Shown here in pieces: positions 47,482 through 56,877 of a stretch of 64,000 nucleotides of DNA. This stretch comes from Mucilaginibacter sp. UBA5151 (GTDB lineage: Bacteria; Bacteroidota; Bacteroidia; Sphingobacteriales; Sphingobacteriaceae): positions 27,155-91,154 of the forward strand of contig DHXR01000082.1 in assembly GCA_002413785.1 (NCBI GenBank), written 5' to 3'. The position numbers were made by a program, and so were the translations under genes. Position 1 is the first letter of the stretch. Each line of letters starts with the position of its first letter. The notes below the pieces were generated by a model. That model had not been told where the DNA came from and did no database searches. It was given only the letters and a program-made list of their open reading frames with translations.

Positions 47482-48546
47482 ATGAAAATATATATCCGCT
47501 CCTCCGCCTGCATATCTGCGCAAAATACTTTTGAGATTGAAGGTTTTTTAACAGACGTGGTAACATATCATGGAACGCGCTTAAAGACCATCGAACCCGA
47601 CTATAAAGCGTTTATCGACCCTAAATTGCTCCGGCGGATGAGTCATGTCCTTAAAATGGGCGTGGCAGCGGCAATGCAATGTTTAAAACAGGGCAATACT
47701 GAAATGCCCGGCGCCATTATAACGGGTACAGCCCACGGTTGTATTGATGATACGGTGGATTTTCTAACACAGATAATTGAACAGAACGAAGAGTTATTAT
47801 CGCCGACGTCTTTCATACAGTCGACCCATAATACAGTGGGTTCCCAAATCGCTTTAATGCTCAAATGCCATCAATACAATACTACTTTTGTACATAAAGG
47901 CGCTTCGTTTGAAAACGCATTACTTGATGCTGTACTGCTGTTAAAGGAAAATGAAGCGGATAATGTATTGGTTGGGGGGATAGATGAAATGAACGATGCC
48001 AGCTTTGCCATATTAAACCGTCTTGGTCTTTACAAACGCTGGCCGGTTTCAAATCTGGATTTGTATGCAACCAAAACAAGAGGAAGCATGGGAGGCGAAG
48101 GGACAGCATTCTTTTTGTTAACCGATCAGGCTTCAGCAAATAACCTTGCTGAACTGAGGGGGGTGAAAACCATTTATAAACCAATAAACCCCGAAGATAT
48201 GGAGAAGAGAGTAATTTCATTCCTTGCAGAAAACTCATCAAATATAGAAGATATAGACCTGGTAATAACCGGCAGAAGCGGCGATACATGGCATGATGAA
48301 GTATATGAGCAAATAAACCAATCCCTGTTTAAGCATACAGGCCTTGCCAACTATAAACATCTGAGCGGCGAGTATCCAACCTCTACGGCATTTGCTTTGT
48401 GGCTGGCCTCAAATATCATTAAAAACAAGGTAGTGCCGGAAACTGTTGTAGAAAGAAGGGGTAAAGAAACCAGTCCCAAAACAATACTGATCTATAACCA
48501 TTATCAAAAAAAATATCATTCTTTAATTTTGGTTTCGGCTATATAG
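47482..48546 (+). CDS. Chain-length-factor-like ketosynthase homologue
   Basis: The 354-aa protein has the ketosynthase fold, but at the nucleophile elbow it reads VHKGASFENALLDA with no Cys. The HGTGT His motif is replaced by TGRSGDTWHD. This matches the catalytically silent partners (CLF) that set chain length in KS/CLF pairs. The start is ATG 47482, since the N-terminus MKIYIRSSACIS is typical. It ends the pigment block before a bidirectional terminator. Confidence 0.85.
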   Translation: MKIYIRSSACISAQNTFEIEGFLTDVVTYHGTRLKTIEPDYKAFIDPKLLRRMSHVLKMGVAAAMQCLKQGNTEMPGAIITGTAHGCIDDTVDFLTQIIEQNEELLSPTSFIQSTHNTVGSQIALMLKCHQYNTTFVHKGASFENALLDAVLLLKENEADNVLVGGIDEMNDASFAILNRLGLYKRWPVSNLDLYATKTRGSMGGEGTAFFLLTDQASANNLAELRGVKTIYKPINPEDMEKRVISFLAENSSNIEDIDLVITGRSGDTWHDEVYEQINQSLFKHTGLANYKHLSGEYPTSTAFALWLASNIIKNKVVPETVVERRGKETSPKTILIYNHYQKKYHSLILVSAI

Positions 48547-48577
48547 TTTCACTGATCGGCAGGATAAATTGCGTTGT

Positions 48578-48623
48578 CAACAAAAAAGTCTTTTTTTTTA
48601 ATAAAAAAAAGACTTTTTTGTTG
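48578..48623. terminator. Bidirectional terminator between pigment and lipid loci
   Basis: A near-perfect 22-bp stem has CAACAAAAAAGTC on one arm and GACTTTTTTGTTG on the other, with A/T runs between. It lies between convergent genes (stops at 48546 and 48646). Confidence 0.8.
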
Positions 48624-48645
48624 CTGAAATTTATTTCGACTCAAA

Positions 48646-49980
48646 TTACGGGAATAATAGCCCTGTATATCCTGCTATATTAGCCAGCGGGATATTTGAA
48701 CCATATTTTGCGTTTATGGCTTTAATAAATTCGTTGGCAACTATCGCATAACCACGCGGGGTTAGGTGAACGCCGTCAAGCGAAAATATACCGCCGGTAA
48801 CAAAAGCGGAATTAAAGCCAATGCCGTCTTCCATCAATCCATACTTTTGAACATTGTTAAGAAAAGTGTAAGCATCAAAAACGGCAAGGCCATTTGCTGC
48901 TGCCACTGATTTAATAGTGCTGTTGTATGACAATACGTGCTCACGTACCAGTGCAACTTCATTGACGTCAAGCACATACTGGTTATCAATAGGTGTAACA
49001 GGTGTTAAGCCATAAGGCAAAGGTCCGTAAGGGGTGTTAACAGGCTTCCCGACCATACTGGTTGGGAATGTCAGAACGATCAGGTCACTTGCGGTAGCGA
49101 GCCTTGGCGCATAAGTTGTACCGGAAACCAATGCGTTGATATATATGCCTTTAACAGAGGGGGCCTGTTTTTGTACTCCCGCTACAATAGCGCCCACAGT
49201 TACTGTATTAAAGTATGGTATTGAAGTAACATCAGGAACGGTAGCAACAACCCCTTTTGGACTAACGCCATTTGCGTTTTTGGCTGTTAAGGTGCTTATT
49301 AAATAATTATCCAGTTGTGCAAAAAGGGTTTCGTCGGTCAGTACATCGCCGGCGCCACCTGATACTGCATACAATAAGGCGTCGTTATTACCCAGCCAGT
49401 TTGAAAAGAAGGTAAATGGTTTGGCGGTTACAAAAGCAAGGTAGGGTGTGTTGTTTGTAGGTGCATCATTAGGAAGCAGCCTTTCATAAAACCCGTTTAA
49501 ATTACCCAACGGCGCGTAAGTGATCTGTTCTAATTTGAGGCCCGGTACACCGTAATTTTCAATATCGCCGCTGAATTTGGTGTACAAAATTACGTTGCCA
49601 AAACCAGGTACGGTATATTGTCCCCTTACCGCAAGGTTAGTGGTAACGGGGGTGATGATCGGGGTGCCGTCGGCATTAAACCCGGTGATTTGTACGTACC
49701 CAGACCCATTAGCCTGTGCACTGCTGAACAAAGGCTGATTAAATACGCCGCCGCCAACTGATTGCATTTGTTGAGCAATTATTGATGGATAAGAGTTTTG
49801 TTGTCCCTGCAGGTAAAGCCCGCCATTGGAATAGCCGGCTGTTAAAGAATTGCCGATGGAAATGTATCGCGAAAAATCAACGCTCCCATGCGTAGGCTTT
49901 GGGGTCTTAATTTCTGGTTTGCAGGCGGTTATTAATAATAAGCCTGCAATGATATATAGGTGTTGTTTTAAAAATTTCAT
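48646..49980 (-). CDS. SGNH/GDSL-family lipoprotein
   Basis: The 444-aa protein has a lipobox (LLITAC, Cys20), a block I motif ISIGNSLTAGYS with S45 and a block V motif LDGVHLTPRGYA with Asp and His near the C-terminus. Family members are esterases or lipases. Here it follows the FadL gene by 18 bases and may release fatty acids at the cell surface or periplasm; this role is inferred from the neighbour. Confidence 0.85.
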   Translation of the reverse strand: MKFLKQHLYIIAGLLLITACKPEIKTPKPTHGSVDFSRYISIGNSLTAGYSNGGLYLQGQQNSYPSIIAQQMQSVGGGVFNQPLFSSAQANGSGYVQITGFNADGTPIITPVTTNLAVRGQYTVPGFGNVILYTKFSGDIENYGVPGLKLEQITYAPLGNLNGFYERLLPNDAPTNNTPYLAFVTAKPFTFFSNWLGNNDALLYAVSGGAGDVLTDETLFAQLDNYLISTLTAKNANGVSPKGVVATVPDVTSIPYFNTVTVGAIVAGVQKQAPSVKGIYINALVSGTTYAPRLATASDLIVLTFPTSMVGKPVNTPYGPLPYGLTPVTPIDNQYVLDVNEVALVREHVLSYNSTIKSVAAANGLAVFDAYTFLNNVQKYGLMEDGIGFNSAFVTGGIFSLDGVHLTPRGYAIVANEFIKAINAKYGSNIPLANIAGYTGLLFP

Positions 49981-49998
49981 CTGCTTAAATATTAAATT

Positions 49999-51222
49999 TT
50001 ACCAGTGATAAGATAATGAAATACCGGGGATATAAACATTTGTTTCAAATGTGCCCGATAACTGCGATTGAATGTTTGTTTGTGTACGCGGCATCAGGTG
50101 TTCAAACTCAAACGATGCATCAAGGTTAAGGTGGTTAGCTAATTTGTAGCCAATACCTCCGGTAACAAAAACTCGGTTGGCATCGGGGGCCTCTGGTGTA
50201 ACATAACCGTCTGCAACGGCTGTTGAGGCATAACCACCGCCAAAGCGCAGGGCAAATGTATCCGAATATTTGTACTGTGCGCCGGCCCTCAGGCTGGCGG
50301 CAGCCTTGTAGTTGCGCGCTGAAATACTGTTCTGTAAAACCGGGGTCGTTTTACCGTAATCAAACTCCAGTGCCTTATATACGTCCCAGCTAACAACGTT
50401 GAGATCAAAAGCTAAAGTCCATTTCTTTGAAGGGTAGATACCTATACCTATAGAATTTGTTGCCGGCAATGGTATGCTGGCGTTAAAGGTATTAGGCTGC
50501 GGGAAATAGCCCTGCATTGAAAGCGGGACATTAAAAATAGCATTCCCGTTGCTGATGGTAGTGGTTACCTGCGAACGGTGTGTAATACCCACAGTTACAC
50601 CTGATGCGATTTTTATATATATACCCGCATTCCAGCCGTACCCTTTACCGTTGCCTTTTAATTCGGCCTGTCCGGATTGCCCGGCCTGGTTGGTTAAAGG
50701 GATGCCCTGGGTAAGGTCAACACTGCCCATGTTGTAAACAAAGCCCGCCCCAATGCTTAAAAAGTCGGTTATTTTAACACTTAACGTTGGTTGAAAGTAT
50801 ATGGCCTTCAGGTCAAGACTTTCCAGAACGTATTTACCCTGCCAGTTGTTGCCCCAGTCGACTAAACCGCCGAATGGGGTATAAACACCCAGGCCAAGTT
50901 TCCACCGGGCAGCTTTTGGGCCCCATACGCCATAAAAAGTAAACGGCGTGGCAACTTTGTCAGCAGTATAATACTGTGCTGACGTTCCGGAAGGATTAAA
51001 ATCGGATTTAAACAACAGCGGGCTGATCCCGCCCTGAATGTAGTTTTCGGGAAGCATGGCGACTGCTCCCGGGTTGAAAAATACAGATGCACCATCCAGT
51101 AAAGTTCCGGTGCCGGTATGGCCCATGCCAATTTGCTTTTCGCCTTCAAGGTTCACCTGGAAACCTTGCGAAAAGGTACATACAGGCAATGCCAACCACA
51201 GTAGGAGTAATAGTTTTCTCAT
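49999..51222 (-). CDS. FadL/OmpP1-family outer-membrane fatty-acid transporter
   Basis: The 407-aa protein has a signal peptide (LLLLLWLALPVCTFSQG). N-terminal hatch-like sequence (EKQIGMGHTGTGTLLDGASV, FFNPGAVAM) is typical of FadL proteins. Long amphipathic beta strands follow. It would import hydrophobic compounds such as fatty acids. It is divergent from the AraC gene and first in a two-gene unit with the SGNH lipoprotein. The 28-bp motif lies about 100-130 bp upstream of its ATG. Confidence 0.9.
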   Translation of the reverse strand: MRKLLLLLWLALPVCTFSQGFQVNLEGEKQIGMGHTGTGTLLDGASVFFNPGAVAMLPENYIQGGISPLLFKSDFNPSGTSAQYYTADKVATPFTFYGVWGPKAARWKLGLGVYTPFGGLVDWGNNWQGKYVLESLDLKAIYFQPTLSVKITDFLSIGAGFVYNMGSVDLTQGIPLTNQAGQSGQAELKGNGKGYGWNAGIYIKIASGVTVGITHRSQVTTTISNGNAIFNVPLSMQGYFPQPNTFNASIPLPATNSIGIGIYPSKKWTLAFDLNVVSWDVYKALEFDYGKTTPVLQNSISARNYKAAASLRAGAQYKYSDTFALRFGGGYASTAVADGYVTPEAPDANRVFVTGGIGYKLANHLNLDASFEFEHLMPRTQTNIQSQLSGTFETNVYIPGISLSYHW

Positions 51223-51323
51223 AAGATATAAATTGGTTTATAAACAGGCCGTTGTAAATTTTTTACAATCCACACCTATCACGGAATAAAATTAGTTTGG
51301 TTTGAAAGGAAAAAAAGGGCTAT

Positions 51324-51351
51324 AATGCGGAGATATTAGTCAAAAAGTCGG
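51324..51351 (-). promoter_or_regulatory. 28-bp motif upstream of the FadL operon
   Basis: Read on the minus strand, this sequence starts CCGACTTTTTGACTAATATC. It is a perfect match to 52500-52527 on the plus strand. Relative to the fadL start it lies 102-129 bp upstream, with the same orientation as the second copy relative to its gene. It is a likely binding site for the AraC-family protein encoded between the copies. Confidence 0.65.
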
Positions 51352-51481
51352 AATTGGTGAGTTTTGATTAAGTTGATTGGGTTAGATTGAGTTTCAGTGA
51401 TCTTTTAACTTGGTCAACTACTCACCTAATCAACTTAATCAACCATTCGCTAATTCAATAATTAATCATATATTGGAAGGC

Positions 51482-52369
51482 ATGAACAGGAAAATCGGAC
51501 AACTAAGCCTATCAAAGTTTGCAGACCTTTATGCCGACAAACTGGCCGGCGCTGATTTTTTTGTCGCAGATGAAAAACAATTGTTGAGTTTAAGCGAATA
51601 TCCCTACCGTTCAGATGGTTATATCATTGGTATATGCACCCGCGGCTCTGCGCAGGTTGAGGTGAACCTGCAGGTTTATGAGGCAAGGCCCGATGCCATG
51701 TTGCTGGCAACACCATTCCATGTTTTAAGGATATATGATAGCAGCAACGATTTTTTATGCAGGTTTATAGTTTTTAGCAAGGCTTTTTTAACCGAAAATA
51801 GTGTCAACAGCCATTTCCTGGAGACATTCATCTATTTTAAAAGTGCATCTATCCCGGTAATTTACCTGGATAGCCCGGATGCCAAAATAATGCTCGAAAT
51901 TTATTTACTCCTGCAGCAAAAGCTGGAGCGCGAAGCCCATCCTTATCGTGTGGAGATATCAAGGAGTATATTGACCACCCTGCTTTATGAAATGCAGTCA
52001 ATTTACGAAAAGCAACACTTAATTATAAAAGGCAAACAAACACGTAAACAGGAACTGAATGTGCTTTTCCAGGAACTGATTTTCCATCATTATAAAGAAC
52101 ACCGCAATGTGCAGTATTATGCAGATGCGCTTTATGTATCGCCCAAACACCTTACCGAAACTATTAAGGAAGTAACAGGCCGCACTGCCGGCGAGTGGAT
52201 AGATGACGCAGTAATTCTGGAAGCCAAAGTATTATTGAGGAACCATGAAATCAGCATCGCCCGGGTAGCCGAAGCCATACATTTCCCCGACCAATCATCG
52301 TTTGGCAAGTATTTTAAAAAGCATGCAGGGCTGTCTCCGTCAGATTACAGAACGGTATCGGCGCATTGA
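51482..52369 (+). CDS. AraC-family transcription regulator
   Basis: The 295-aa protein has an N-terminal sensor domain (cupin-like, SEYPYRSDGYIIGICTRG) and a C-terminal double HTH (VSPKHLTETIKEVTG, then ISIARVAEAIHFPDQSSFGKYF and the closing GLSPSDYR). ATG 51482 is chosen over an upstream TTG; GGAAGG lies one base before it, too close for a good ribosome site. It lies between FadL and acyl-CoA dehydrogenase genes and is flanked by the 28-bp motif copies, so it probably controls fatty-acid uptake and degradation. Confidence 0.9.
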   Translation: MNRKIGQLSLSKFADLYADKLAGADFFVADEKQLLSLSEYPYRSDGYIIGICTRGSAQVEVNLQVYEARPDAMLLATPFHVLRIYDSSNDFLCRFIVFSKAFLTENSVNSHFLETFIYFKSASIPVIYLDSPDAKIMLEIYLLLQQKLEREAHPYRVEISRSILTTLLYEMQSIYEKQHLIIKGKQTRKQELNVLFQELIFHHYKEHRNVQYYADALYVSPKHLTETIKEVTGRTAGEWIDDAVILEAKVLLRNHEISIARVAEAIHFPDQSSFGKYFKKHAGLSPSDYRTVSAH

Positions 52370-52400
52370 GGTGGTTGGTGAGTGGTTGATTAGGTTGGGG

Positions 52401-52481
52401 AAAGTTGTAAAGGTTGTAAGAGTTGTAAAGGTTGTAGTGGTTAAGCCTTATTTTAACCCTTACAACCATTACAACTTTTTT
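52401..52481 (+). terminator. Terminator-like hairpin after the AraC gene
   Basis: AAAGTTGTAAAGGTTGTAAG (52401 on) is complementary, with mismatches, to CTTACAACCATTACAACTTT (ending near 52478), followed by a T-run. The left arm is made of short direct repeats (GTTGTAAAG). It is likely a terminator. Confidence 0.5.
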
Positions 52482-52499
52482 AACTTAAACTACCAATAA

Positions 52500-52527
52500 C
52501 CGACTTTTTGACTAATATCTCCGCATT
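52500..52527 (+). promoter_or_regulatory. 28-bp motif upstream of the acyl-CoA dehydrogenase operon
   Basis: This is a perfect copy of the element upstream of fadL. It ends 121 bp before the dehydrogenase ATG, against 102 bp at fadL. The tail TCTCCGCATT follows the 20 bases quoted for the other copy. Confidence 0.65.
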
Positions 52528-52647
52528 GCAGACCTTCCATTGATATTATATCGCTTATAATTTTACCCCTGATTATAAAACCAGAATTGCTACCGGCAAA
52601 ATTCTTTTTTTTTTAGAATTTTAAGATTACACATTAAATATTTATTT

Positions 52648-54444
52648 ATGAATGCCACAGAATCTGTAAAAGCGATAAAAGGGGGCGAGTTTCTGATCAG
52701 GGAAACTGCCGCCGAAAGCGTTTTTATCCCCGAAGAATGGAACGAAGAGCAATTGATGATTGCTGAAACATGTACAAACTTTCTTGCACAGCACGTAACT
52801 CCAAATTTAAGCCGTATTGATGAACAGGAGGCTGGTTTGATGCCGCACCTGATGAATGAAGCCGGCGAATTGGGGTTATTGGGTATATCTGTACCCGAAG
52901 AATACGGCGGCTTTGGTAAAGATTTTAAAACATCGATGCTTGTTGCCGAAAAATTAGGAGGCGGGCATTCATTTTCGGTAGCGTTTTCAGCACATACCGG
53001 TATTGGTACTTTGCCTATCCTGTATTATGGCAATGCTGCGCAAAAGGAAAAGTATATCCCCAAATTAGCCAGCGGCGAATGGAAAGGCGCTTATTGCCTT
53101 ACCGAACCCAGCTCCGGGTCGGATGCTAATTCGGGTAAAGCAAGGGCAAAGTTATCTGCCGATGGGAAATATTACCTCATCACCGGGCAAAAAATGTGGA
53201 TCACTAATGCTGGTTTTGCCGATATATTTACCGTTTTCGCTAAAATTGATGACGATGAAAACCTGAGCGCGTTTATTGTTGAAAAGGGTTTTGAAGGGCT
53301 TACCCTCAATACCGAAGAACATAAAATGGGTATTAAAGGGAGCTCGACCCGGCAGGTATTTTTTAACGATTGTAAAGTGCCGGTGGAAAACCTGCTGTCT
53401 GAACGTCAGAACGGCTTTAAGATTGCGGTAAACATATTAAATATAGGCCGTATGAAACTGGGTGGTGGTACCGTCGGCGCCTGTAAGGAGGTAATCACCT
53501 CATCGGTTGGTTATGCAAATGAACGCGAACAGTTTGGCCGCCCGATTTCAAAATATGGTGCTATACGCCATAAACTTGCGCAGCAGGCTATTCTTACTTA
53601 CGCTTCGGAATCGGCAGTTTACAGGGCCAGTCAAAATATGGAGGAAGCCACTGAACTATTACTTGAATCGGGTGTTGATGCGGCAAAGGCGAAGCTAAAG
53701 GGAATTGAACAGTTTGCCATCGAAGCGGCGATAATTAAAGTACATGCCTCCGAAGCATTGGATTTTGTGGTTGATGAAGGTGTGCAGATCTACGGCGGTA
53801 TGGGTTATAGCGCTGAAGCGCCGATGGACCGGGCTTACCGTGACTCAAGGATCAACCGGATATTTGAAGGTACCAATGAAATTAACAGGATGTTAACCGT
53901 TGACATGATGCTTAAACGAGCCATGAAGGGAGAGCTTGATTTGATGGGGCCCGCTCAAAAAGTGGCCGGGGAACTGGTAAGTATCCCTGATTTTGGTGGT
54001 ACTGAAGAAGCAGGGCTGTTTACAAAAGAGAAAAAATACATCGCCAATTTCAAAAAGGCTATATTAATGGTTGCTGGCGCAGCGGTTCAAAAGCTAATGA
54101 CACAGCTAAGTAAGGAACAGGAAGTACTGATGAACCTGGCCGATATGCTGATTGAACTTTATGTAAGCGAATCTCTGCAGCTTAGGGTAGAGAAATTAGT
54201 AAACCTGAAAGGTGAAGAAGCATGCAAAGAACAACTCGACATCATGCGTGTTTACATCAACGATGCAGCGGAAATGATTGCAAAAGCAGGGAAAGAAGCT
54301 TTAAATACCTTTGCGGAAAGCGATGAGAAAAGGATGATGCTGATGGGGCTTAAACGTTTCACAAAAACCGAAGACATCAATACCACGCAGTGCAGAAGAA
54401 ATATTGCTGCTAAATTGATTGCTGAAAACAAATACTGTTTTTAG
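52648..54444 (+). CDS. Acyl-CoA dehydrogenase, long-chain type
   Basis: The 598-aa FAD enzyme is longer than the 380-aa short-chain forms, with a C-terminal extension as in VLCAD-like proteins. Substrate/FAD motifs YCLTEPSSGSDANS and KMWITNAGFADIFTV are present. The catalytic Glu is in RINRIFEGTNEINRM near residue 412. It introduces the first double bond in beta-oxidation and passes electrons to ETF, whose genes follow downstream. The 28-bp motif lies upstream. Confidence 0.93.
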   Translation: MNATESVKAIKGGEFLIRETAAESVFIPEEWNEEQLMIAETCTNFLAQHVTPNLSRIDEQEAGLMPHLMNEAGELGLLGISVPEEYGGFGKDFKTSMLVAEKLGGGHSFSVAFSAHTGIGTLPILYYGNAAQKEKYIPKLASGEWKGAYCLTEPSSGSDANSGKARAKLSADGKYYLITGQKMWITNAGFADIFTVFAKIDDDENLSAFIVEKGFEGLTLNTEEHKMGIKGSSTRQVFFNDCKVPVENLLSERQNGFKIAVNILNIGRMKLGGGTVGACKEVITSSVGYANEREQFGRPISKYGAIRHKLAQQAILTYASESAVYRASQNMEEATELLLESGVDAAKAKLKGIEQFAIEAAIIKVHASEALDFVVDEGVQIYGGMGYSAEAPMDRAYRDSRINRIFEGTNEINRMLTVDMMLKRAMKGELDLMGPAQKVAGELVSIPDFGGTEEAGLFTKEKKYIANFKKAILMVAGAAVQKLMTQLSKEQEVLMNLADMLIELYVSESLQLRVEKLVNLKGEEACKEQLDIMRVYINDAAEMIAKAGKEALNTFAESDEKRMMLMGLKRFTKTEDINTTQCRRNIAAKLIAENKYCF

Positions 54445-54468
54445 TTCAAGCCTCAAATGCGACAATAA

Positions 54469-54616
54469 TACCTTGTATGGGTAACCCGTTTGTAGAAAAA
54501 TAAGGAAAGAGTTTTACCCCGTCAGGGGTTACCCTTTGCAAAGGGTAACCCCTGACGGGGCAAAAAAAGATGATTTATATAATTCTACAAACAGATAGCC
54601 CGCCATTTGGCGGGGC
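54469..54616. repeat. Hairpin element copy C
   Basis: The outer arms (GGGTAACCCGTTTGTAG and CTACAAAC-GATAGCCCGCC variant) match the elements at 45134 and 45402, but the inner palindrome is different (54512-54562, TTACCCCGTCAGGGG...). It sits between acyl-CoA dehydrogenase and etfB. The inner hairpin ends in CAAAAAAAG and might act as an attenuator. Confidence 0.7.
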
Positions 54617-54640
54617 ATAAACAATTTAAAAAAAACCTAT

Positions 54641-55384
54641 ATGAAGATATTAGTATGCATAAGCCAGGTACCCGATACCAGTACTAAAATTATATTGAAA
54701 GATAACAATACGGCGTTCAACAGCTCAGGCGTTACTTTTGTGATCAACCCTTACGATGAATGGTATGCGCTGATCCGTGCGCTTGAACTTAAAGAAAGCG
54801 GCATTGCAACTGATGTTCATCTGATTACCGTTGGAAGAGCAGACGTAGAACCAATCATCAGGAAAGGGCTTGCCCTGGGCGGAGATGAAGCTATCCGTAT
54901 TGATGCTGATAGCAATGACCCTTATGAAACAGCCAATTATATTGCCGGATATGCCAGGGGTGCAGGTTATGATCTTATCCTTTGTGGCAAAGAATCCATC
55001 GACTATAATAACGGCACAACCGGGGCTATGCTGGCAGAACTGCTGGATATTGATTATATCGGTTTTGCCGCCGATATACAAATTGAAGCAGGCAGCGCTA
55101 TCGTAACCCGTGAAATAGAAGGCGGCGAAGAAGTGGATACTGTTAATTTGCCGGCGGTTATATCCTGTCAGAAAGGGGTTGCCGAAGCCAGGATACCTAA
55201 TATGCGCGGTATTATGGCGGCCCGTACCCGGCCTTTAAAAGTGATTACGCCTTCGGCGCTAACGCCGGTAACTGCTATATTATCTTATGAACTGCCGCCT
55301 GCGAAGGCTGGTATTAAGTTGGTAAGCTCTGATAATATGGACGAGTTGGTAGAATTGCTGCATTCAGAGGCCAAAGTTTTTTAA
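54641..55384 (+). CDS. etfB: Electron transfer flavoprotein subunit beta
   Basis: The 247-aa protein starts MKILVCISQVPDTSTKI and contains NPYDEWYALIRALELKE plus DLILCGKESIDYNNG, typical of EtfB. It pairs with EtfA, whose gene follows after 53 bases, to carry electrons from acyl-CoA dehydrogenase to the quinone pool. Confidence 0.95.
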   Translation: MKILVCISQVPDTSTKIILKDNNTAFNSSGVTFVINPYDEWYALIRALELKESGIATDVHLITVGRADVEPIIRKGLALGGDEAIRIDADSNDPYETANYIAGYARGAGYDLILCGKESIDYNNGTTGAMLAELLDIDYIGFAADIQIEAGSAIVTREIEGGEEVDTVNLPAVISCQKGVAEARIPNMRGIMAARTRPLKVITPSALTPVTAILSYELPPAKAGIKLVSSDNMDELVELLHSEAKVF

Positions 55385-55437
55385 TCACAATTTTTTGTCC
55401 GGTATAGCCGGGATCATCTTAAAAAAACCTGTAAAAA

Positions 55438-56412
55438 ATGTCTGTAATTGTATTGGTGGAACACACCGGGGGAATAATAAAAAAGAAAAACTTTGAGGCG
55501 GTACAATATGCCTCGCGGATAGCTGAAAATACCGGAACTACAGTGACCACACTTGTTTTGGGCACTATTGCTGTTTCGGAAATGGAAAGCCTTGGCGAAT
55601 ATGGCGCGCAAAAAGTGCTGCATGTTGCCGATGGCCGGCTGGATGAATTGCATGCACGTGCTTATGCAAGTGCGTTATTCACTGCAGCGCAAAAAGAAAA
55701 TGCTAAAATAATTGTAACCCTGCACGATATAAATGGCAGGGCTGTAGCACCCAGAGTAGCTGTAAAGTTAAAAGCAGGCCTGGTGGCCGGTGCACTTTCG
55801 TATCCCGACCTTGAAAATGGCTTTGTTATTAAAAAAGCTGTTTTTTCGGGAAAAGCCTTTGCTTTTGTAAATATAGTAAGCGATGTAAAAGTAATTATGC
55901 TCATGGCGAATTCGTTCCCTGTTATAAAAGGAGACGGCAAAGCGGTTGTTGAAAAGCTGGAAGTAAATTTCAGTGATAAAGATTTTGGCGTAAAAGTTAA
56001 ACAGGTAAATAAGGTAACCGGCGAAGTGCTGCTTTCTGACGCAGACCTGGTAGTTTCGGGCGGAAGGGGAATGAAAGGTCCCGAAAACTGGGGACTGATT
56101 GAAAACCTGGCCAAAGAGCTCGGGGCGGCTACGGCATGTTCGCGCCCGGTATCTGATGCTGACTGGCGCCCGCACCACGAGCACGTTGGGCAAACTGGTG
56201 GTACAATCCGCCCTAACCTGTATATTGCAGTTGGCATTTCAGGGGCTATACAGCACCTTGCGGGGGTCAATGGCTCAAAAAATATTGTTGTAATAAATAA
56301 AGATCCCGAGGCTCCGTTTTTTAAAGCAGCAAATTATGGTGTTGTTGGCGATGCGATGGAAATTTTGCCAAAATTAACAGAAGCAGTCAGGAAATTCAAA
56401 CAACAGCACTGA
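55438..56412 (+). CDS. etfA: Electron transfer flavoprotein subunit alpha
   Basis: The 324-aa protein has the C-terminal FAD-binding signature VVSGGRGMKGPENW, then ACSRPVSDADWRPHHEHVGQ, and LYIAVGISGAIQHLAG. These are conserved in EtfA. It is located directly after etfB. Confidence 0.95.
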   Translation: MSVIVLVEHTGGIIKKKNFEAVQYASRIAENTGTTVTTLVLGTIAVSEMESLGEYGAQKVLHVADGRLDELHARAYASALFTAAQKENAKIIVTLHDINGRAVAPRVAVKLKAGLVAGALSYPDLENGFVIKKAVFSGKAFAFVNIVSDVKVIMLMANSFPVIKGDGKAVVEKLEVNFSDKDFGVKVKQVNKVTGEVLLSDADLVVSGGRGMKGPENWGLIENLAKELGAATACSRPVSDADWRPHHEHVGQTGGTIRPNLYIAVGISGAIQHLAGVNGSKNIVVINKDPEAPFFKAANYGVVGDAMEILPKLTEAVRKFKQQH

Positions 56413-56421
56413 TAAACTGTT

Positions 56422-56865
56422 ATGAAATTTTATTACGAAGGACAAGTGCTTTGGGCACAGATAGACGCCAATCAGCACCTGCGGCACTCCGCGTATGCGG
56501 ATTTTGGGGCTCAGGCCAGGTTAACCCTGCTTAATAGCATAGGCCTGGCGGCATCGGTGCTTTACGGGCATAAAATAGGTCCGGTTTTATTCAGGGAGGA
56601 ACTTATTTACCTGCGTGAGGTAGGTATAAATGACTACGTTAAAGTAACCTGCGAAGTTATTAAAGCACGACCTGATGGATCCTGGTGGACAATGCGGCAC
56701 GAGCTGTATCGCGGGGACGGAATAAAAGCTGCTGTGATCACCGTAGATGGTGCATGGATAGACATGGAAAAACGTAAACTTACCTTATTGCCGCCGGCAT
56801 TGACTGCTCTGTTCGCGCAAGCGCCAAAGAGCAGTGATTATATAGAAGAGATTAAAAAAGTATAA
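56422..56865 (+). CDS. Acyl-CoA thioesterase, 4HBT family
   Basis: The 147-aa hot-dog-fold protein has VLWAQIDANQHLRHSAYADF near 9-28, the 4-hydroxybenzoyl-CoA thioesterase-like active site with Asp and Asn/His. It hydrolyses acyl-CoA, perhaps to protect the CoA pool during fat use. It starts 9 bases after etfA. Confidence 0.8.
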   Translation: MKFYYEGQVLWAQIDANQHLRHSAYADFGAQARLTLLNSIGLAASVLYGHKIGPVLFREELIYLREVGINDYVKVTCEVIKARPDGSWWTMRHELYRGDGIKAAVITVDGAWIDMEKRKLTLLPPALTALFAQAPKSSDYIEEIKKV

Positions 56866-56877
56866 ACTAAAAAAATA

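Noticed and set aside
55662..56270. 202-codon minus-strand frame
   Set aside because: Antisense to etfA, low-complexity Ser/Thr/Pro-rich translation.
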